A DNA stretch of 64,000 bases from Petrosia ficiformis (GCA_947044365.1 OX345649.1:1110430-1174429), one strand, 5' to 3'; positions 1-12,498 are shown, counted from the first letter of the stretch. Numbers and translations are program-made. Notes: generated by a model from the letters alone, not told the origin.

Positions 1-176
1 CATGCAGCCAATTGAAATCGAATACACTTTCAATTGTATACAACAAACCAGAAAGAGAGCAAAGCTCTAGATCTCCATGTGTAGTGTAATATATTATCCC
101 CATGCAAGATTTGGAAAAATGTGGGATATAGAAGAGCTTTAATATATAATCAATAGAAACGAATATACTAGAACTG

Positions 177-406
177 CAGAGTTTTTGATAACTTTTGAAG
201 CATGGGCCAAATTCGCTCAACAATGGTTAGTGTGTGTGCCATTGGGAATACATTTTGAGCCAATTAACAAAGAGTTAATGCTGTTAGTGACAATATAATT
301 ATAATTAACTGCGCCACTGGCCCAAAGAGAGAACTGCGCTGTGCCCAATAAGACTGAAACTCTTTGGGCCAATGATGCACCATAATATGAACTTATCAAA
401 AACTCT
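177..406 (+). mobile_element. MITE, CAG(A/T)GTTTTTGATAA family, copy 1
   Basis: The left end CAGAGTTTTTGATAA and the right end TTATCAAAAACTCT are inverted repeats. The interior shares GGGCCAAAT..GCTCAACAATGG and ..GAGCCAATTAACAAAGA segments with five other copies in the window. No clear target duplication remains. Confidence 0.8.
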
Positions 407-418
407 ATAGTATTGATT

Positions 419-630
419 TATAAAATGGTCTCTAGAAATGGTCTACAAATAATCTAGAAATGATTTATAATATACTAGAAATGATCTATTATACTAGAAA
501 TGATTTATAATATACTAGAAATGATCAACAAATAATCTAGAAATGATTTATAATATACTAGAAATGATCTACAAATAATCTAGAAATGATTTATAATATA
601 CTAGAAATTATCTGTTATACTAGAAATGGT
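419..630 (+). repeat. Minisatellite, TAGAAATGAT-based
   Basis: Irregular tandem repeats of (A/C)TAGAAATGATYTAYAA, up to the target duplication of the next MITE. Confidence 0.8.
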
Positions 631-638
631 CTACAATA

Positions 639-1034
639 TAAGGGTGGGCGATACCCAAAGATTTTAATTCGATATGATACTGATTACTTAATATTCCAGT
701 ATCAACAGTGTCAATTACTTTAAATGATTACTTCATACACCAGTATAATATAATATTTCCACATTGCACTGACGGGTTTTTTGGACCTATTTCGGCTTCC
801 ACTTGGTCCTGGTTGAGGTTCTGTTGCTGCTTTTGCCATGTAAGTACTCATTACGGCTCGAATCTATCGATCTCAGCAGCACTGTCAGGTGGAGCTGTAG
901 CTGGAGCGGCTAATAAAACCACGTGTTTTGATAATGCGCATGCGCAGAGTATCGTTTACGATATCTCTTTTTGTAATCGATACCGTAAAAGTATCGATTA
1001 TATCGATACTTTTCGATAGTATCGCCCACCCTTA
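639..1034. mobile_element. hAT-type MITE with 8-bp target duplication
   Basis: Perfect terminal inverted repeats (TAAGGGTGGGCGATA) flanked by the 8-bp duplication CTACAATA at 631-638 and 1035-1042. The 8-bp duplication and GGGTGGGC end are typical of the hAT superfamily. The 103-codon frame inside (708-1019) shows no transposase similarity I recognise. Confidence 0.9.
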
Positions 1035-2068
1035 CTACAATATACTGAAATCAACATGGTCTAGACCAAGAGCATATACCACATTGTAACTTGTAAACAC
1101 CACTGTATCTATCAAATACCCTAATGAGTGGTACAATAGAACATAATAGATAACCCATTCTGTTAACATGCACTCTATTCATATTTCTGTTATTATACAT
1201 ATTAATTATGCACATACCTTAGGAACAAATTAAACTATAAAAAAGTCCAGGTATGAGGTCGAGTATATTTCTAAAGTAAAGTACCAGTATGACAAAAAAG
1301 ATCTGCTAGTGAAAATATACTCTAGTACAAGTACAAATGCTTCTTGCTAAGAAGTACTGAAATTAAAGCACTAGTACTTATGTGGTGTTCGTAACTGACA
1401 TGTCGAAATGTTATCATTGTGATACATTATTACATCTGATGAACATTAACTGTTTAAATCTACCATTACTTAGTCAGGGGTGAAAATTATTCCAGCAATG
1501 TATAGTATTTGTGTATGTATCTATGGTTACTAATTTATTAAGGTTTCTTTTTGTATTGGTATAAATAGCAGACATTTATAATTATAGGACTTAAGTACAA
1601 GTACTCAACTAAGGACTCAGTTAATGAGGAAAGAATTTAAGTACAAATACTAATATATATGTACGTGTTGTACTTAACTATAAATACCCAATGTGTCTGT
1701 GCCCCAATGGTACAGTATATAGGTTTTATAAAACCTGTGGTTACTTTAAATTTTTGCCTTATCAGTAGATATTTTAATATTATAATCAGATACATGTATA
1801 TATATAATTGTATACACATGCATGCATACAACACCCTCTTTTATAAATCACATAGCATGAGGGTCATGGCCAATTTTTTAATTAAGACAAGTTTAATTTT
1901 GTACCAATAATTATTGAATTGATTTATAAACATTTTCTTTCGTGCGTAAATTACATACTAAACCAACCTGTTTTCTAGATTCAGGTATGTTTGTTAATTA
2001 CTACATACGTGTGTAATACATAATTGTGTACTGTTTATTAATAATCAATTTTCTGTTTCATTTCTCAG

Positions 2069-5000
2069 TTTTTTTGGCTCCTGTTTTTATTTTTCTTTCT
2101 TGGAACAACTGCCGAAGAATAGTGAGTCCTTATGTACCTCTACATGTCACATGATATGATGCCATGTGAGGCAACTTTCTGTGATCTTAATGAAGGGCAG
2201 TAAAGGTCATTCTCATATTCACCTCACCTAAGAAGTGTACACCGACAAATGTTTGGGGCATTTTAATTCACTGAGTTTGCCATAGAGACATTCTATGTTT
2301 GATATACAATATGTTAGACATGAAAGACATACATTGATGTAACCATATGGTGCATATAAAGTCATCTTAGCCTATTTGTGAATTAATATGAACAGACTTT
2401 TGCAATCTGATACAAGATGCAAACAAAGTTAGAACACTAATGGAAATCAATATTCCTAATAACTGATGATAAAGTTATAATGATAATTATGGGTTCATAC
2501 TTAAGACATTTAAAACCTTTTCATATTCACGATGCCCTCCAAATTAGGATGTGATGCCTTTATATGTAATATAGTGTATAGTTTAATGTCATAAGGTCAG
2601 TACATGATTATGCTCTAACTCAATAATGAAGCAATGGATTGAAATTGGACATATACAATAAATATAACAACATGAAAATGACGAAGGTAAAAAAGATTGT
2701 TAATCAAGTTATGAGCATATTTCTAAGGGTATGGTGAACATGAATGACCTTTAGTGATACAGGGATAAAAAGAATTTTACTAATATTCAAATTATTATGA
2801 CTTTAAATATCTACTTATAATCAATACGTATCTGATATTTCAGCTACGGTTTGGTATCATAAGGAACAGTGTTTTTGATAAGCTCATATGGCACACTATT
2901 GGCCCAAAGAGCTTCTTATTTGGCACTGCACAGTTCTCTCTTCGGGCCAGTGCCAAATTATGATTATATTGTCACTAACAGCATTAACTCTTTGCTAATT
3001 GGCTCAAGATGTATTTCCAATGGTACACACACTAATATCTGATTACTAATTATTAGTGTAAACATAATCATGCATGTAATAATTGTAATTTCATATAGCA
3101 AGGGAGATCCCCCTGGGTTTCAGACCAAACATATTTTAGCATAAAACAACTTCTCAGCTACAAGTTTTTGGGGGGGCTCAGAAGCGACCACAGAGGGCCT
3201 ATACTTCAAAACTCTTGTATGAAACCCTAAGAATATAATTATAATTACATATAATATATCTTTATTTTTTTCATGCAGTTTTTGTCCAGCCTTAACGATA
3301 ATATCTCAAGTTCTTCGTCTCAGTCAGAATATTGCAATATCCTTTTAGGGAAAATTGTTGATGTTACATGTGTATGTATTGTTTGTGTTTAGTTTTGGGA
3401 AATACAATGTACCAACCAGTAAAATGTTTATATTTTACACCATTCATGAAGACCCAGGTAATAATAAGTGTCATAATGCTTTTCATAGTATTAATAATAA
3501 GTATTTAAAAACTAGGTTTAGTAATAATATTGTATTATATATAGAAGTGATTCAGTACATTTAGATCAAATGGCTACATGTACTTTTAAATACTTAACAG
3601 AATTTGAGGAGCAAGTATAGTTGTGTAGTACAAAATGGCCAAATAGCCAGATCAAAATGACTAATTACGACATGGCCCCTTCACAGTTATATATTACATT
3701 GCTAACTCCATGTCTGCTTTCAAAAGAAATTATATAGTATCACAAACTAGTTATAATCCTTAACTGATCTTCTCTTCCTTCCTTCCATATCTTGTTCTTT
3801 TTTATCCTCTCACGGAGTAACTCTGTTAGCATTTGGAAATGGTGCTCCAGATATTTTCAGTGCTTTGGCCGCCATTAATCAACCTGATATAAAAAGAGCT
3901 AGTCTAGCTTTTGGAGCTCTCTTTGGTACACTCTCAAATTCTTTCTAACTCTGTCTGCACAGTCATTTATTCCATTCATCTATCTATTTATGTATCTATC
4001 TATTTATTGATTTGTTGATATATCCCTCTAACATCTTTTTATTCATCTCTTCATACATGCACTCATCCATCTATCCATTTATCTATCCATATCTGTCCAG
4101 GCCATCGTCCATCTACAAATTCATCCATCCATTGATTCATCTGTTTATCAATCCATCCCTTCTCTTCGTCAGGTGCTGGTATGTTTGTAACTACTATTGT
4201 AGTAGGATCAGTAGTTTTGTCAAGACCATTTACACTCACTCAAAGACCTTATATGCGTGACCTCATATTTTATATAGCAGCTGTTTATTGGACTTTCTAT
4301 ATCCTTTGGAACAATCGTATCACTATTTTGATAAGTGTTGGTAAGTGGATGGGCCAATTCCTTTCCATTTTTGCCTACCAAAATTTAAGGATATAAATTA
4401 GATCTGTGTTCCCTATAATTACTATGGGAGGTACCCACGTACTTTGACATCCCTAGTATTAGGTCATAATCATGTTAATAATAATCCTGAATTCAATTTA
4501 AATACCCTTGGATGCAAAAAGGTCAGGAACACATCCTTGGGTGAGTGGTAAACTGGGAACTCATGGAACCCCATGAAACCCTGCTATCATCATGCGTTCA
4601 TTATCTAGGGTTCATAATGATGTATCTATCATATGTATTTGTTGTTATTTTTGGAAGAATTATTTACCAAAAATGGAAAAAGAGGCTACTTGGGACAGGA
4701 GACATACCAAGTAAATTCTTTGTGGATTTTAATATTTTCAGTTCATCTTATTCCACTCTTATGGAAATAGAACCTCCTCAGAAATCTACTGGTGAAGAAA
4801 TGGTTGTTTCTAATTCAACAGTAGTTCCCACTGTACAACCAAGTGAAGGACAGGTACTGGAAAACGGATACCATCCTAACAGAAATCAAATAAGTCGTTC
4901 TGCGGAGATCTTCGTTGAACGGCCTACTGTTGTTGTAATAGATTCATCTGGTAATCTTGGTGAAAGTGGAGGTAACAAAACCGTGCTTACCACAACAGAG

Positions 5001-8000
5001 GTGAGAAATAGATGGACAGACAAACAGTCAGACAGGTAATATTAGACATACTAGCAGACAGAATCAGTGATAATGTTTCAGAGAGTCATAAGATCTATAT
5101 TGTCTATATAAACTATGTATATTATATATACTTCATAGTGGCTGCCACTTGCCAAGGCAGTGTTGAATGACTGTGCCAAGCTCTATTCCCAAAAATGGGT
5201 TTATATATACACAGACATGCATTATTGTTTGAGGACTCCCAGATAGACCAGCTAGAAGCTGATGGGACTTCCTGTCCCAAAAACTACAGCAACCAAACAA
5301 CCTACAACTTAATACCAAATAGTTGCCATCATGTAAGTAGTGTCCCTACTTGGTGTTGCATAGCTTCATAAAGCTAAGTGGCAAACCACTCAGCCACTAC
5401 CAATCCCAGTTCATTAGTGTTCAGTGAATTAGTGGGTAAAGCAAGTTGTCTGGGTTCAATCCCTAGTGAATGTTAGCTTTACACTTACCTTTTAGCCTTG
5501 TATCACACTATATACAGTAGTAACAGTACAATGCGTAAATATATACGTTATTATAAGAATCAATTAGTATAGCAATAAGTAATAAGTGGATATATGTGTT
5601 TAAATATACTGTAAGTCATATGATTGCTTTGTATTTGTGCATATACACACATACTTGCAAACACATATACCCATACACATTCACTTGCAAACACACATTC
5701 ATACACACACATACTTGCAACACACATTTATGTATATATATGTATGTGTTTGCACACATACAAATACACACACAATTTGCACATATATGCTCTCATACAT
5801 ACTCATGCATATTCATGTAATCTATACAGGCTACTGCTCACCATTACGATTCAGACCATAGTCGACCATCAACCCCAAATCAAAGATGTGCTTCAAGAGC
5901 ATCACAGATTGTATATGGAGTCTCGGATGAAGAAGAAGAAGAAAGGGAGAGAGAAAAGAAGAGAGAGCATATCCGTACTCCCACTCCTGTTTCAAAGTTA
6001 CAAGTTGACTCTCCACGAGTAAGTCCAGCTCCTAGTCCTCGGCGATTGCATAAGACAATATCGGGAGCTCTTGATATAACAGAAGATGTAGGATTTACTG
6101 CTTTGGGTGGTAATCCGAATCTGGCAAAAATATGGCATCATGCATATCGGAAAGAATTGCTACATGAAAGTGGCAGTAGAGGAGGAACTCCTTATATGAG
6201 ACATAGTCCCTTGCTTGGAGTCAGTAATCACTTAGGAACCAAATTGAATCATTCCGTAGGTATGTAAACTTAAGACTACGAATATTAAGTAGATTTACAT
6301 GAATATAACTTATATAGACATGTATAACTTATGACTATCAATAATAGTAAGGAGATTAACATGAATATAATCATTAACATTCCAAGTAGCACATGTATAA
6401 CTCATGACTATGAATAATAATATGAATATAATCATTAACATTCCAAGTAGCACATGTATAACTCATGACTATGAATAATAAGAAGATTAATATGAATATA
6501 ATTATTAACATTCCAAGTAGCACATGACTGAGAATCCATGAGTTGTGCATGTGGTAACCTAAATAATTATGAATAATTATCTACATGTATTACTATGTGT
6601 AATATTTCCATATATGGGAAGGTTAACAACACTTACTGTTATCCATTATACTGAAGTATAGTTCAGCACTCACTTTGAGCATTCCAAACAAAAATTGCAT
6701 TAATTTGGCAGAACACATTGACCACTCAGTATACAACCGTTATTCCTGCACTTGGGAATTGGGAATTAAGGGGTGGGGGGTGACAGAATGTATCACTACT
6801 GATCGAGTTTTAGTTTAAAAGTTGATTTATTTCATATGAGGTTTAGGAGAGGGGTGACTTCCAGGGTGGGTACCTGTGTGCTTTAATCCCCTGGATTGGT
6901 GACATATTGACCTGTTTTAGTGTGATCTCAGTAACAATCATCTCTGGGTAATTTCTAAATGTTTAAAGTCATAAAGTGGAGTGGTACAGTGCTATGGAAA
7001 GTCCTGTTGGTTGTCTGGTTGTTGTAGCTCAATAATGGTTGAAGTCAGTGGCACTGGATTCGATTCCCAGTGACTACCAGTATTTTTTGACTTTCCACTT
7101 TTAGCCTCATTCATTATAAATTAGCATTTATTTTACTGTGAGGAGACATTAGCAAAGCATTAGTACTACTGTAGAATAATACTGTATATACATGTAATAT
7201 ACGTACATGTATACTATTATGTAATAATTGTGTATGTATATATGTACATATAATAAATTTTGTGTAGATGTAGCATTCAAAGTTGATCGGAAAGAAGAAG
7301 AGGCTACAACAAGTGAAGAAGATACAGAAGATCATCCTCTTGTATCATCAGTTGAGGTGGAGAGACCTCGTAAGAAGGTCCATCCATTCTTAAAATTACT
7401 TCTGGCTTTTTGGCCTTTTGGAGAAGCATTTCAGTCTCTCAGAATATGGGGAAAATGTTATGAGATTGTCAAGGTGTGTGTCTGTGTTTCTACATGCATA
7501 GGTGTTTGTGTGTGTCTGTGTTGTGCAGTGTACTGTGTGCCTGTCTGTGTGTCTACATGTATAAACGTTTATGTGTATGTATGTGAGTGTGTCTTTTTGT
7601 CTGCGTATTGTGTATATGTCTCTGTGTATCTGTGCTATGTGTGTTTTTCTATCTGTCTGTGTATGTGTATGTATATTTGTGTGTATTGTCACTACTGTGT
7701 ATATATAACAGAATTAATAAATAATGAAACACTGTTCTATTAGATTCCAGTGTATGTATGTAGATGTGTATTGTGTATGTATAACAGAGACATATTCAAC
7801 TATTAATACACTCTTCTATTAGATTCCAGTGTATGTATGTAGATGTGTATTGTGTATGTATAACAGAGACATATTCAACTATTAATACACTCTTTTATTA
7901 GATTTCAGTGTATATATGTATATGTGTATTGTGTATGTATAACAGAGACATATTCAACTATTAATACACTCTTCTATTAGATTTCAGTGTATATATGTAT

Positions 8001-11000
8001 ATGTGTATTATGTATGTATAACAGAGACATATTCAACTATTAATACACTGTTTTATTAGATTTCAGTGTATATATGTAGATGTGTATTGTGTATGTATAA
8101 CAGAGACATATTCAATTAATACACTCTTCTATTAGATTCCAGTTAATGTGTTTCTGATATCGACGGTACCAGTTATAGATAGAGCAGAAGATGATGACAA
8201 CTGGAACAGATGGCTCAATATATTACATTGTGTAACAGCACCTGTATTTATCAGCCTGGCTACAAAAAGTATATAAGATATAATATTCAATTGTGTACTC
8301 TTAATAAGAACACTTTTCCCCCCTTAAGTTGGGTGTTATTGGATTGGTGGAGTTTTTCCAGTAGTACTCATTGTACTGGTAGGAGGAGTGTCTTTAGCAA
8401 TTCTAGTAGCATTCACTTCATACAATAACAAACCTCCAAAGTATCATTGTGTAAGTATGTTAAGTGTATGTATTAATATATACTATATGTGAATCACTTG
8501 ATGACGCCTAAATATATACTATGACATCAAAAATAACTCATCATGTTGGAAATACTAGTTGCAATTTATTTATTAAATGGAAACACTGTTTTAAATACAT
8601 TTGTAGATTTAAAGTGGTTCAATCAAATACCCTCACCTAGTGTAATTATGTTAGATGGGACTAGGAAAATCAGAGCACCCAGCCCCTTTACAATATTACA
8701 TGTACAGTAGCAGCTTCAAATGTAAAGAACATACACTGGATCAGTGGATAGAAGCTATGAAGAAGAGGTCATTAACCCTTAGATTGCTGATGTCAAATAT
8801 TGGTGACATTTGACCTCTACGCACTTAGGAGTGTGTTCCTAGCATTACGAAGCACTTCAAATGTTTGTAATTGGTTTCAATCACAAGCCCAAAAAAATGG
8901 CTGAAAACATTGATGGTTTTTCGGCTGTCCTTTGCCCTAAATATAGAGTATGGGGGAATTTTAATGGGGGTGTCCCCCTGTTAATGAGGGTTAGAAAGGG
9001 GTGCAGCCCCTCACTGCTCTCGCAATTTGGGGTTTCAGTGACCCCACCTATTCAATTTGGTGGGTAGCTGAGACACTTCTCTTGCTGGAAATTTTGATAT
9101 TGATAGTGTGGCTGGTACCAACATGTATGGGGTCATTGTTTGCCCCAGTTGCTGTCAAAAGAAGGAGAACACTGCATTTGATTTAGTCGTATGAATCGCT
9201 TGGAAACTTTCGGGTCCCAGTTATCAAGTTGTTAGAAGTAATACTCCATGTTGAAAGAGGAGCCAAGTTTGGGATACAGAAATTGAATGATGGCCGAGAT
9301 ATCTGCAGCATAGCCTCCAGTTTTGGAAATGGGAAGCATTGCCAAAAACATTCGCAGTAGGGCTGGGCGATAGTAGCGATAGTAGCGATAGTATGACTAT
9401 CGTTATCGTCAGTATTACTATCACAATAGTGATAGTTGAAAACTAGTAAACTACTATCATGATAGTGGACATGTGGTTTCGGGCAGTGTACTTGACATTG
9501 TCTTGTCTCAACATACCCACACCCATGTGAAAAAACATGCGAAGATGGCAAGGAATATTTCTGATGAGATTGATCTTGACAAAGAGCTGAAGGTTTTTCT
9601 GTTGGAGGGTTCTAAAAGTGATTTATGGGAGTACTTAGTTTCTCTGCCAAGTGGAAAATACTCAGAATCTGTATCAAAATTTAAGTTTCACTATTGTGAT
9701 AGTATTCACTGTCGTTCAAGTATCTATTAAATACTGTGATAGTTCAAACTATCACTATCGCCCAGCTCTAATTCGCAGCCCTATAAGGGTTAATTTTAAA
9801 CTCGGTGGTAACTTCATATGAAATGACATGCCCAAAATATGATATAACGTAATGACTGTTACATAAAGAAGCTCCCCCAAAATTAGAACCTCCCCTTCAA
9901 TAAATCTTAGATCTACCCTGAATTAATTACATACATTTACATAGTAATTAAATGATAATTATCAATTGAATACATATAATTATTATATTATAATTTAATT
10001 AAAGATATTATTAATAATTTTTGCTCAGGCATTTGCGTGGCTTGGATTTTTAGTTGCTATAGTTTGGATATATACAATAGCTAATGAGATTGTGAATGTA
10101 TTACAAGTGAGACAATGACATATAATAGACACATCTATACATCTCTTTATCCATTAATCTTTCGATTATTTCACTTATCCATCCATCCTTATGTTCGGGA
10201 GTAGGAAGGTGGGAGGGGAGAGGCATCTGTAGTGCTTCTATTGCAAATTTCAATAATTATTATGAGTGGAACTGTGACAATTACTCATGAACAACAAAAA
10301 TTAGATTCACAGCTCCACCTGTCCATTTTAATTTTACCATATCTATCCTCCATCCTCCATCCGTTCATTCATCCATTCATCCACCCACCAATGTAGTCAT
10401 TCACCATTCACTCTTTCGTTCATCCATCTATCCATGTATTCATCAATTCATTCATTCATTTGACCATCCATCCATTCTTTCATCCATCATTCATTCATTC
10501 ATTCATTCAACCATTCATCCATTCTTTCATCCATCGTTCATTCATTCATACATTCATCCCTCCACTCATCTATTCATTAATCCATTCAACCATCCATTCA
10601 TTCATTTATCTTCCATTTCATTCAATTATCTATCTATTTCTTTCAGGTATTTGGTATAGTGATAGATATATCTGATGGTATATTAGGAATTACTTTATTA
10701 GCCTGGGGAAATAGTATAGGAGGTGAATATTTGTATTGATGTCTGCTGAGTACATGTACTTGCTACATGTACTTGTAGTACATGTACTTATACATGTACT
10801 TGTATTGTACTACATGTACTTATACTACATGTACTTGTATTTTACTTGTACTACATATTTTACTTATACTACATGTACTTGTATTTTCTTGTACTACATA
10901 TTTTACTTATACTACATGTACTTGTATTTTCTTGTACTACATATTTTACTTATACTACATGTACTTGTATTTTCTTGTACTACATATTTTACTTATACTA

Positions 11001-12498
11001 CATGTACTTGTATTTTCTTGTACTACATATTTTACTTATACTACATGTACTTGTATTGTACATACTTATAGTACTGCATACTTGTATTGTACATGTACAT
11101 ACTTACTTCACTGCATGTACTTGTACTGCATTACCTGTACTGCATTACCTGTACTGCATGTACTTGTACTACATGTACTTGTACTGTATGTACTTATAGT
11201 ATGCTAATAGGTTCTATATACCGCATATAGGACCCTCGTTTTGTGTCCTCAGATGTGATATAGCCATCGCAGCCTCAGGCTATATCACATCCTCGGACAC
11301 AAACCCAGGTCCTATATTTTGTATAAAGGACCTATTAGCATACTATATAATATAAATATACATAATATATATTAGTATTGTTGTCCAGCCCTTCCATAAA
11401 TAATAATAATTATTATATAATATATGATTTCTCATCAGATGCTGTAGCTAATGTCACAATGGCTCGACAGGGTTTTCCAAGAATGGCAATAGGAGCCTGT
11501 ATTGGTGGTCCTTTACTCAGTATCCAATTACTATAACTTATATGTACAATATAGAGTGATATATTAGAACATTGAGAGGTACATGTCCAGAAATATTGTG
11601 AACTGGCTGAGATTTTAACCCATGGCTAGCACTTTCTGAACAGATCATCTGAGCTACAGGAATTTACACAAATAAGTAATAGATGTTTTGGCCCCAAGGC
11701 CTTTGTCACCTGGATAAGACCTTTAGGGTGAAACGTTTTGAAAATGTTTACTGCGTTAAATAAAAGCTCAAGTATTCAATGTCTACTACTATAGGTCAGC
11801 TGTGTATGATTCACAACCGCCATAATAAATGTTTATTTAACAGCATCTTTGTTTGTTCAGCTGTCAGTATGTGTCTATTACTAGGCTATCTTTTTATATG
11901 TATCGAAATGTCTATTTGACTCTGTTATGATGTTATTTATCAGATTGTATATAATTATATTAAAGGAATGTTTATTTGGCAGTAGCAACACATTATGCTT
12001 TTATTCTTAACTAATCAGACATGTTGTTAGGTATTGGAATAGCTGCCACTGTTAAAGCTGTAGGACAAACAGGACATGCATTCAATGTAAGTTGAGATTA
12101 CAGACACCTCTTTCAACATCAGAAACGTCATCCTTCTCTCAAAACGCTCCTCTGGCATTCTTCCTACACTCCTTGGATGTTATTTGACTCCTTCTCTCAT
12201 CCTCCTTTCCCCTCTCCCTCTTTCTCTTCCCTCCCCCCCATTCTTCTCACCCTCTCTCTCCCATCTCACCAACCCTTTCTCTCCATTCTAGCTCTATTTC
12301 ACACAAGTTCAAATGTTTGCAGCCCTCTTTCTCCTATTCTCACTTTCTGCCTCACTAGTCATTACATCTTGTCTCCGGTTCAGAATGAGTCGTCCATATG
12401 GAATTTGTTTGTATATTATTTATGTAGCATTTCTCGTTGTTGTTATTTTAGCAGAAGTAAAAGTATTTGATATAAAAATTGAAAATGTACTTTCGTAG
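2069..12498 (+). CDS. SLC8B1: Mitochondrial Na+/Ca2+ exchanger NCLX (SLC8B1-like), copy 1, 5' partial
   Basis: Exchanger of the inner mitochondrial membrane that extrudes matrix Ca2+ for Na+ or Li+ (family knowledge). Exons read: 2069-2121, 3279-3336, 3814-3925, 4173-4340, 4609-5000, 5830-6259, 7268-7473, 8136-8268, 8329-8450, 10029-10106, 10647-10722, 11439-11519, 12019-12086, 12292-12498. Phases close, giving 727 residues to the stop. Alpha repeat 1 has GVTLLAFGNGAPDIFSAL; alpha repeat 2 has LLAWGNSIGD followed by ARQGFPRMA and the LLN motif, so the cation-site N, P, D and N, S, D residues are present. A long acidic, Ser/Arg-rich cytosolic loop (exons 4609-7473) separates the two membrane halves and is larger than in vertebrate NCLX. 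The N-terminal exons seen in copy 2 are not found in 1-2068, so they probably lie outside the window. Two introns are U12-type. The next gene is a tandem paralogue 235 bp downstream. Confidence 0.95.
2877..3035 (-). mobile_element. MITE, CAG(A/T)GTTTTTGATAA family, copy 2 (truncated)
   Basis: The left end CAGTGTTTTTGATAA is intact. The interior is the reverse complement of the 177-406 element, and the other terminus is missing. It lies in an NCLX copy 1 intron. Confidence 0.75.
3337..3813 (+). other. U12-type AT-AC intron in NCLX copy 1
   Basis: The intron begins ATATCCTTTT directly after the GCA codon and ends in CAC before GGAGTAACT. This matches the U12 AT-AC 5' consensus. The best branch site, TCCTTAAC (3757-3764), lies about 50 nt from the 3' end, farther than the usual 10-20 nt; a CTTCC-rich stretch fills the gap. 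Phases on both sides and the match to copy 2 support the boundaries. Confidence 0.88.
5600..5820 (+). repeat. CA/CATA-rich low-complexity tract
   Basis: ACACATA-type repeats in an NCLX copy 1 intron; they account for the overlapping frames found there. Confidence 0.8.
6290..6530 (+). repeat. Tandem repeat in NCLX copy 1 intron
   Basis: About three imperfect copies of a unit containing AACATTCCAAGTAGCACATG and CATGACTATGAATAATA. Confidence 0.75.
7008..7126 (+). repeat. tRNA-derived SINE-like element, family A, copy 1
   Basis: Contains an A-box-like TGTAGCTCAATAATGG, a B box GGATTCGATTCCCAG and GTGACTACCAG followed by a TTTTT...CACTT tail. The same arrangement occurs at 37873-37992 and, reversed, at 18574-18655. 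The acceptor arms do not pair, so it is not a functional tRNA. Confidence 0.7.
7474..7735 (+). repeat. GT-rich tract starting at an NCLX copy 1 donor
   Basis: GTGTGT/TCTGTG low-complexity DNA that begins at the donor itself (AAG|GTGTGTGTCTG). Confidence 0.8.
7739..8146 (+). repeat. 79-bp array containing the 3' splice site (NCLX copy 1)
   Basis: Five units of 79, 79, 79, 79 and 76 bp precede the exon at 8136. Each unit carries the 3' splice site and first exon bases, ATTAG|ATTCCAG or ATTAG|ATTTCAG, at 7739, 7818, 7897, 7976 and 8055; the real site is at 8131-8135. Confidence 0.92.
9358..9770 (+). mobile_element. hAT-type element with possible BED/transposase remnant
   Basis: Ends TAGGGCTGGGCGATAG and CTATCGCCCAGCTCTA are inverted repeats with one mismatch, flanked by the 8-bp duplication ATTCGCAG at 9350-9357 and 9771-9778. 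A frame at about 9545-9670 includes SKSDLWEYL, reminiscent of the SxxWxxF start of a BED zinc finger in hAT transposases; this is inference. Inserted in an NCLX copy 1 intron. Confidence 0.88.
10340..10640 (+). repeat. (ATCC/ATTC)n microsatellite region
   Basis: Tetranucleotide-type CATCCATTCATT repeats before the exon at 10647; their pyrimidine bias helps form the polypyrimidine tract. Confidence 0.85.
10740..11194 (+). repeat. TACATGTACTTGTA minisatellite
   Basis: Tandem units of roughly 45-50 bp built from CTTATACTACATGTACTTGT and TTTTCTTGTACTACATATTT; open frames across it are repeat artefacts. Confidence 0.9.
11195..11347. mobile_element. Foldback element
   Basis: Arms of about 65 bp are near-perfect inverted copies: TATAGTATGCTAATAGG and CCTATTAGCATACTATA at the ends, GATGTGATATAGCC and GGCTATATCACATC near the centre. 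The predicted transcript would be a long hairpin within an NCLX copy 1 intron. Confidence 0.85.
11520..12018 (+). other. U12-type GT-AG intron in NCLX copy 1
   Basis: The donor is GTATCCAATT and the 3' end is TTCTTAACTAATCAG, with a U12-like branch site close to the AG. The 5' site is weaker than in copy 2, but the homologous intron there is canonical. It separates the PLL and NML codons of alpha repeat 2. Confidence 0.8.

Larger units (their letters stand above)
1..2068. other. Sequence upstream of the first visible NCLX exon
   Basis: Presumably an intron of NCLX copy 1. It contains two MITEs (177-406 and 639-1034) and a TAGAAATGAT minisatellite; the rest is plain AT-rich DNA. I searched it for the two N-terminal NCLX exons known from copy 2 and did not find them. 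Confidence 0.6.

Noticed and set aside
708..1019. 103-codon frame near the left edge
   Set aside because: It lies wholly inside the hAT-type MITE 639-1034 and has no transposase similarity.
4711..4741. A 31-nt GT-AG intron within the NCLX copy 1 exon
   Set aside because: Removing it causes an early stop, while reading through keeps a long open frame ending in a good phase-0 donor at 5000.
9183..9551. Minus-strand 122-codon frame
   Set aside because: It runs across the border of the 9358-9770 element and its CTATCG-rich end; no similarity seen.
10736..11207. Three overlapping hydrophobic frames
   Set aside because: Translations of the TACATGTACTTGTA minisatellite.
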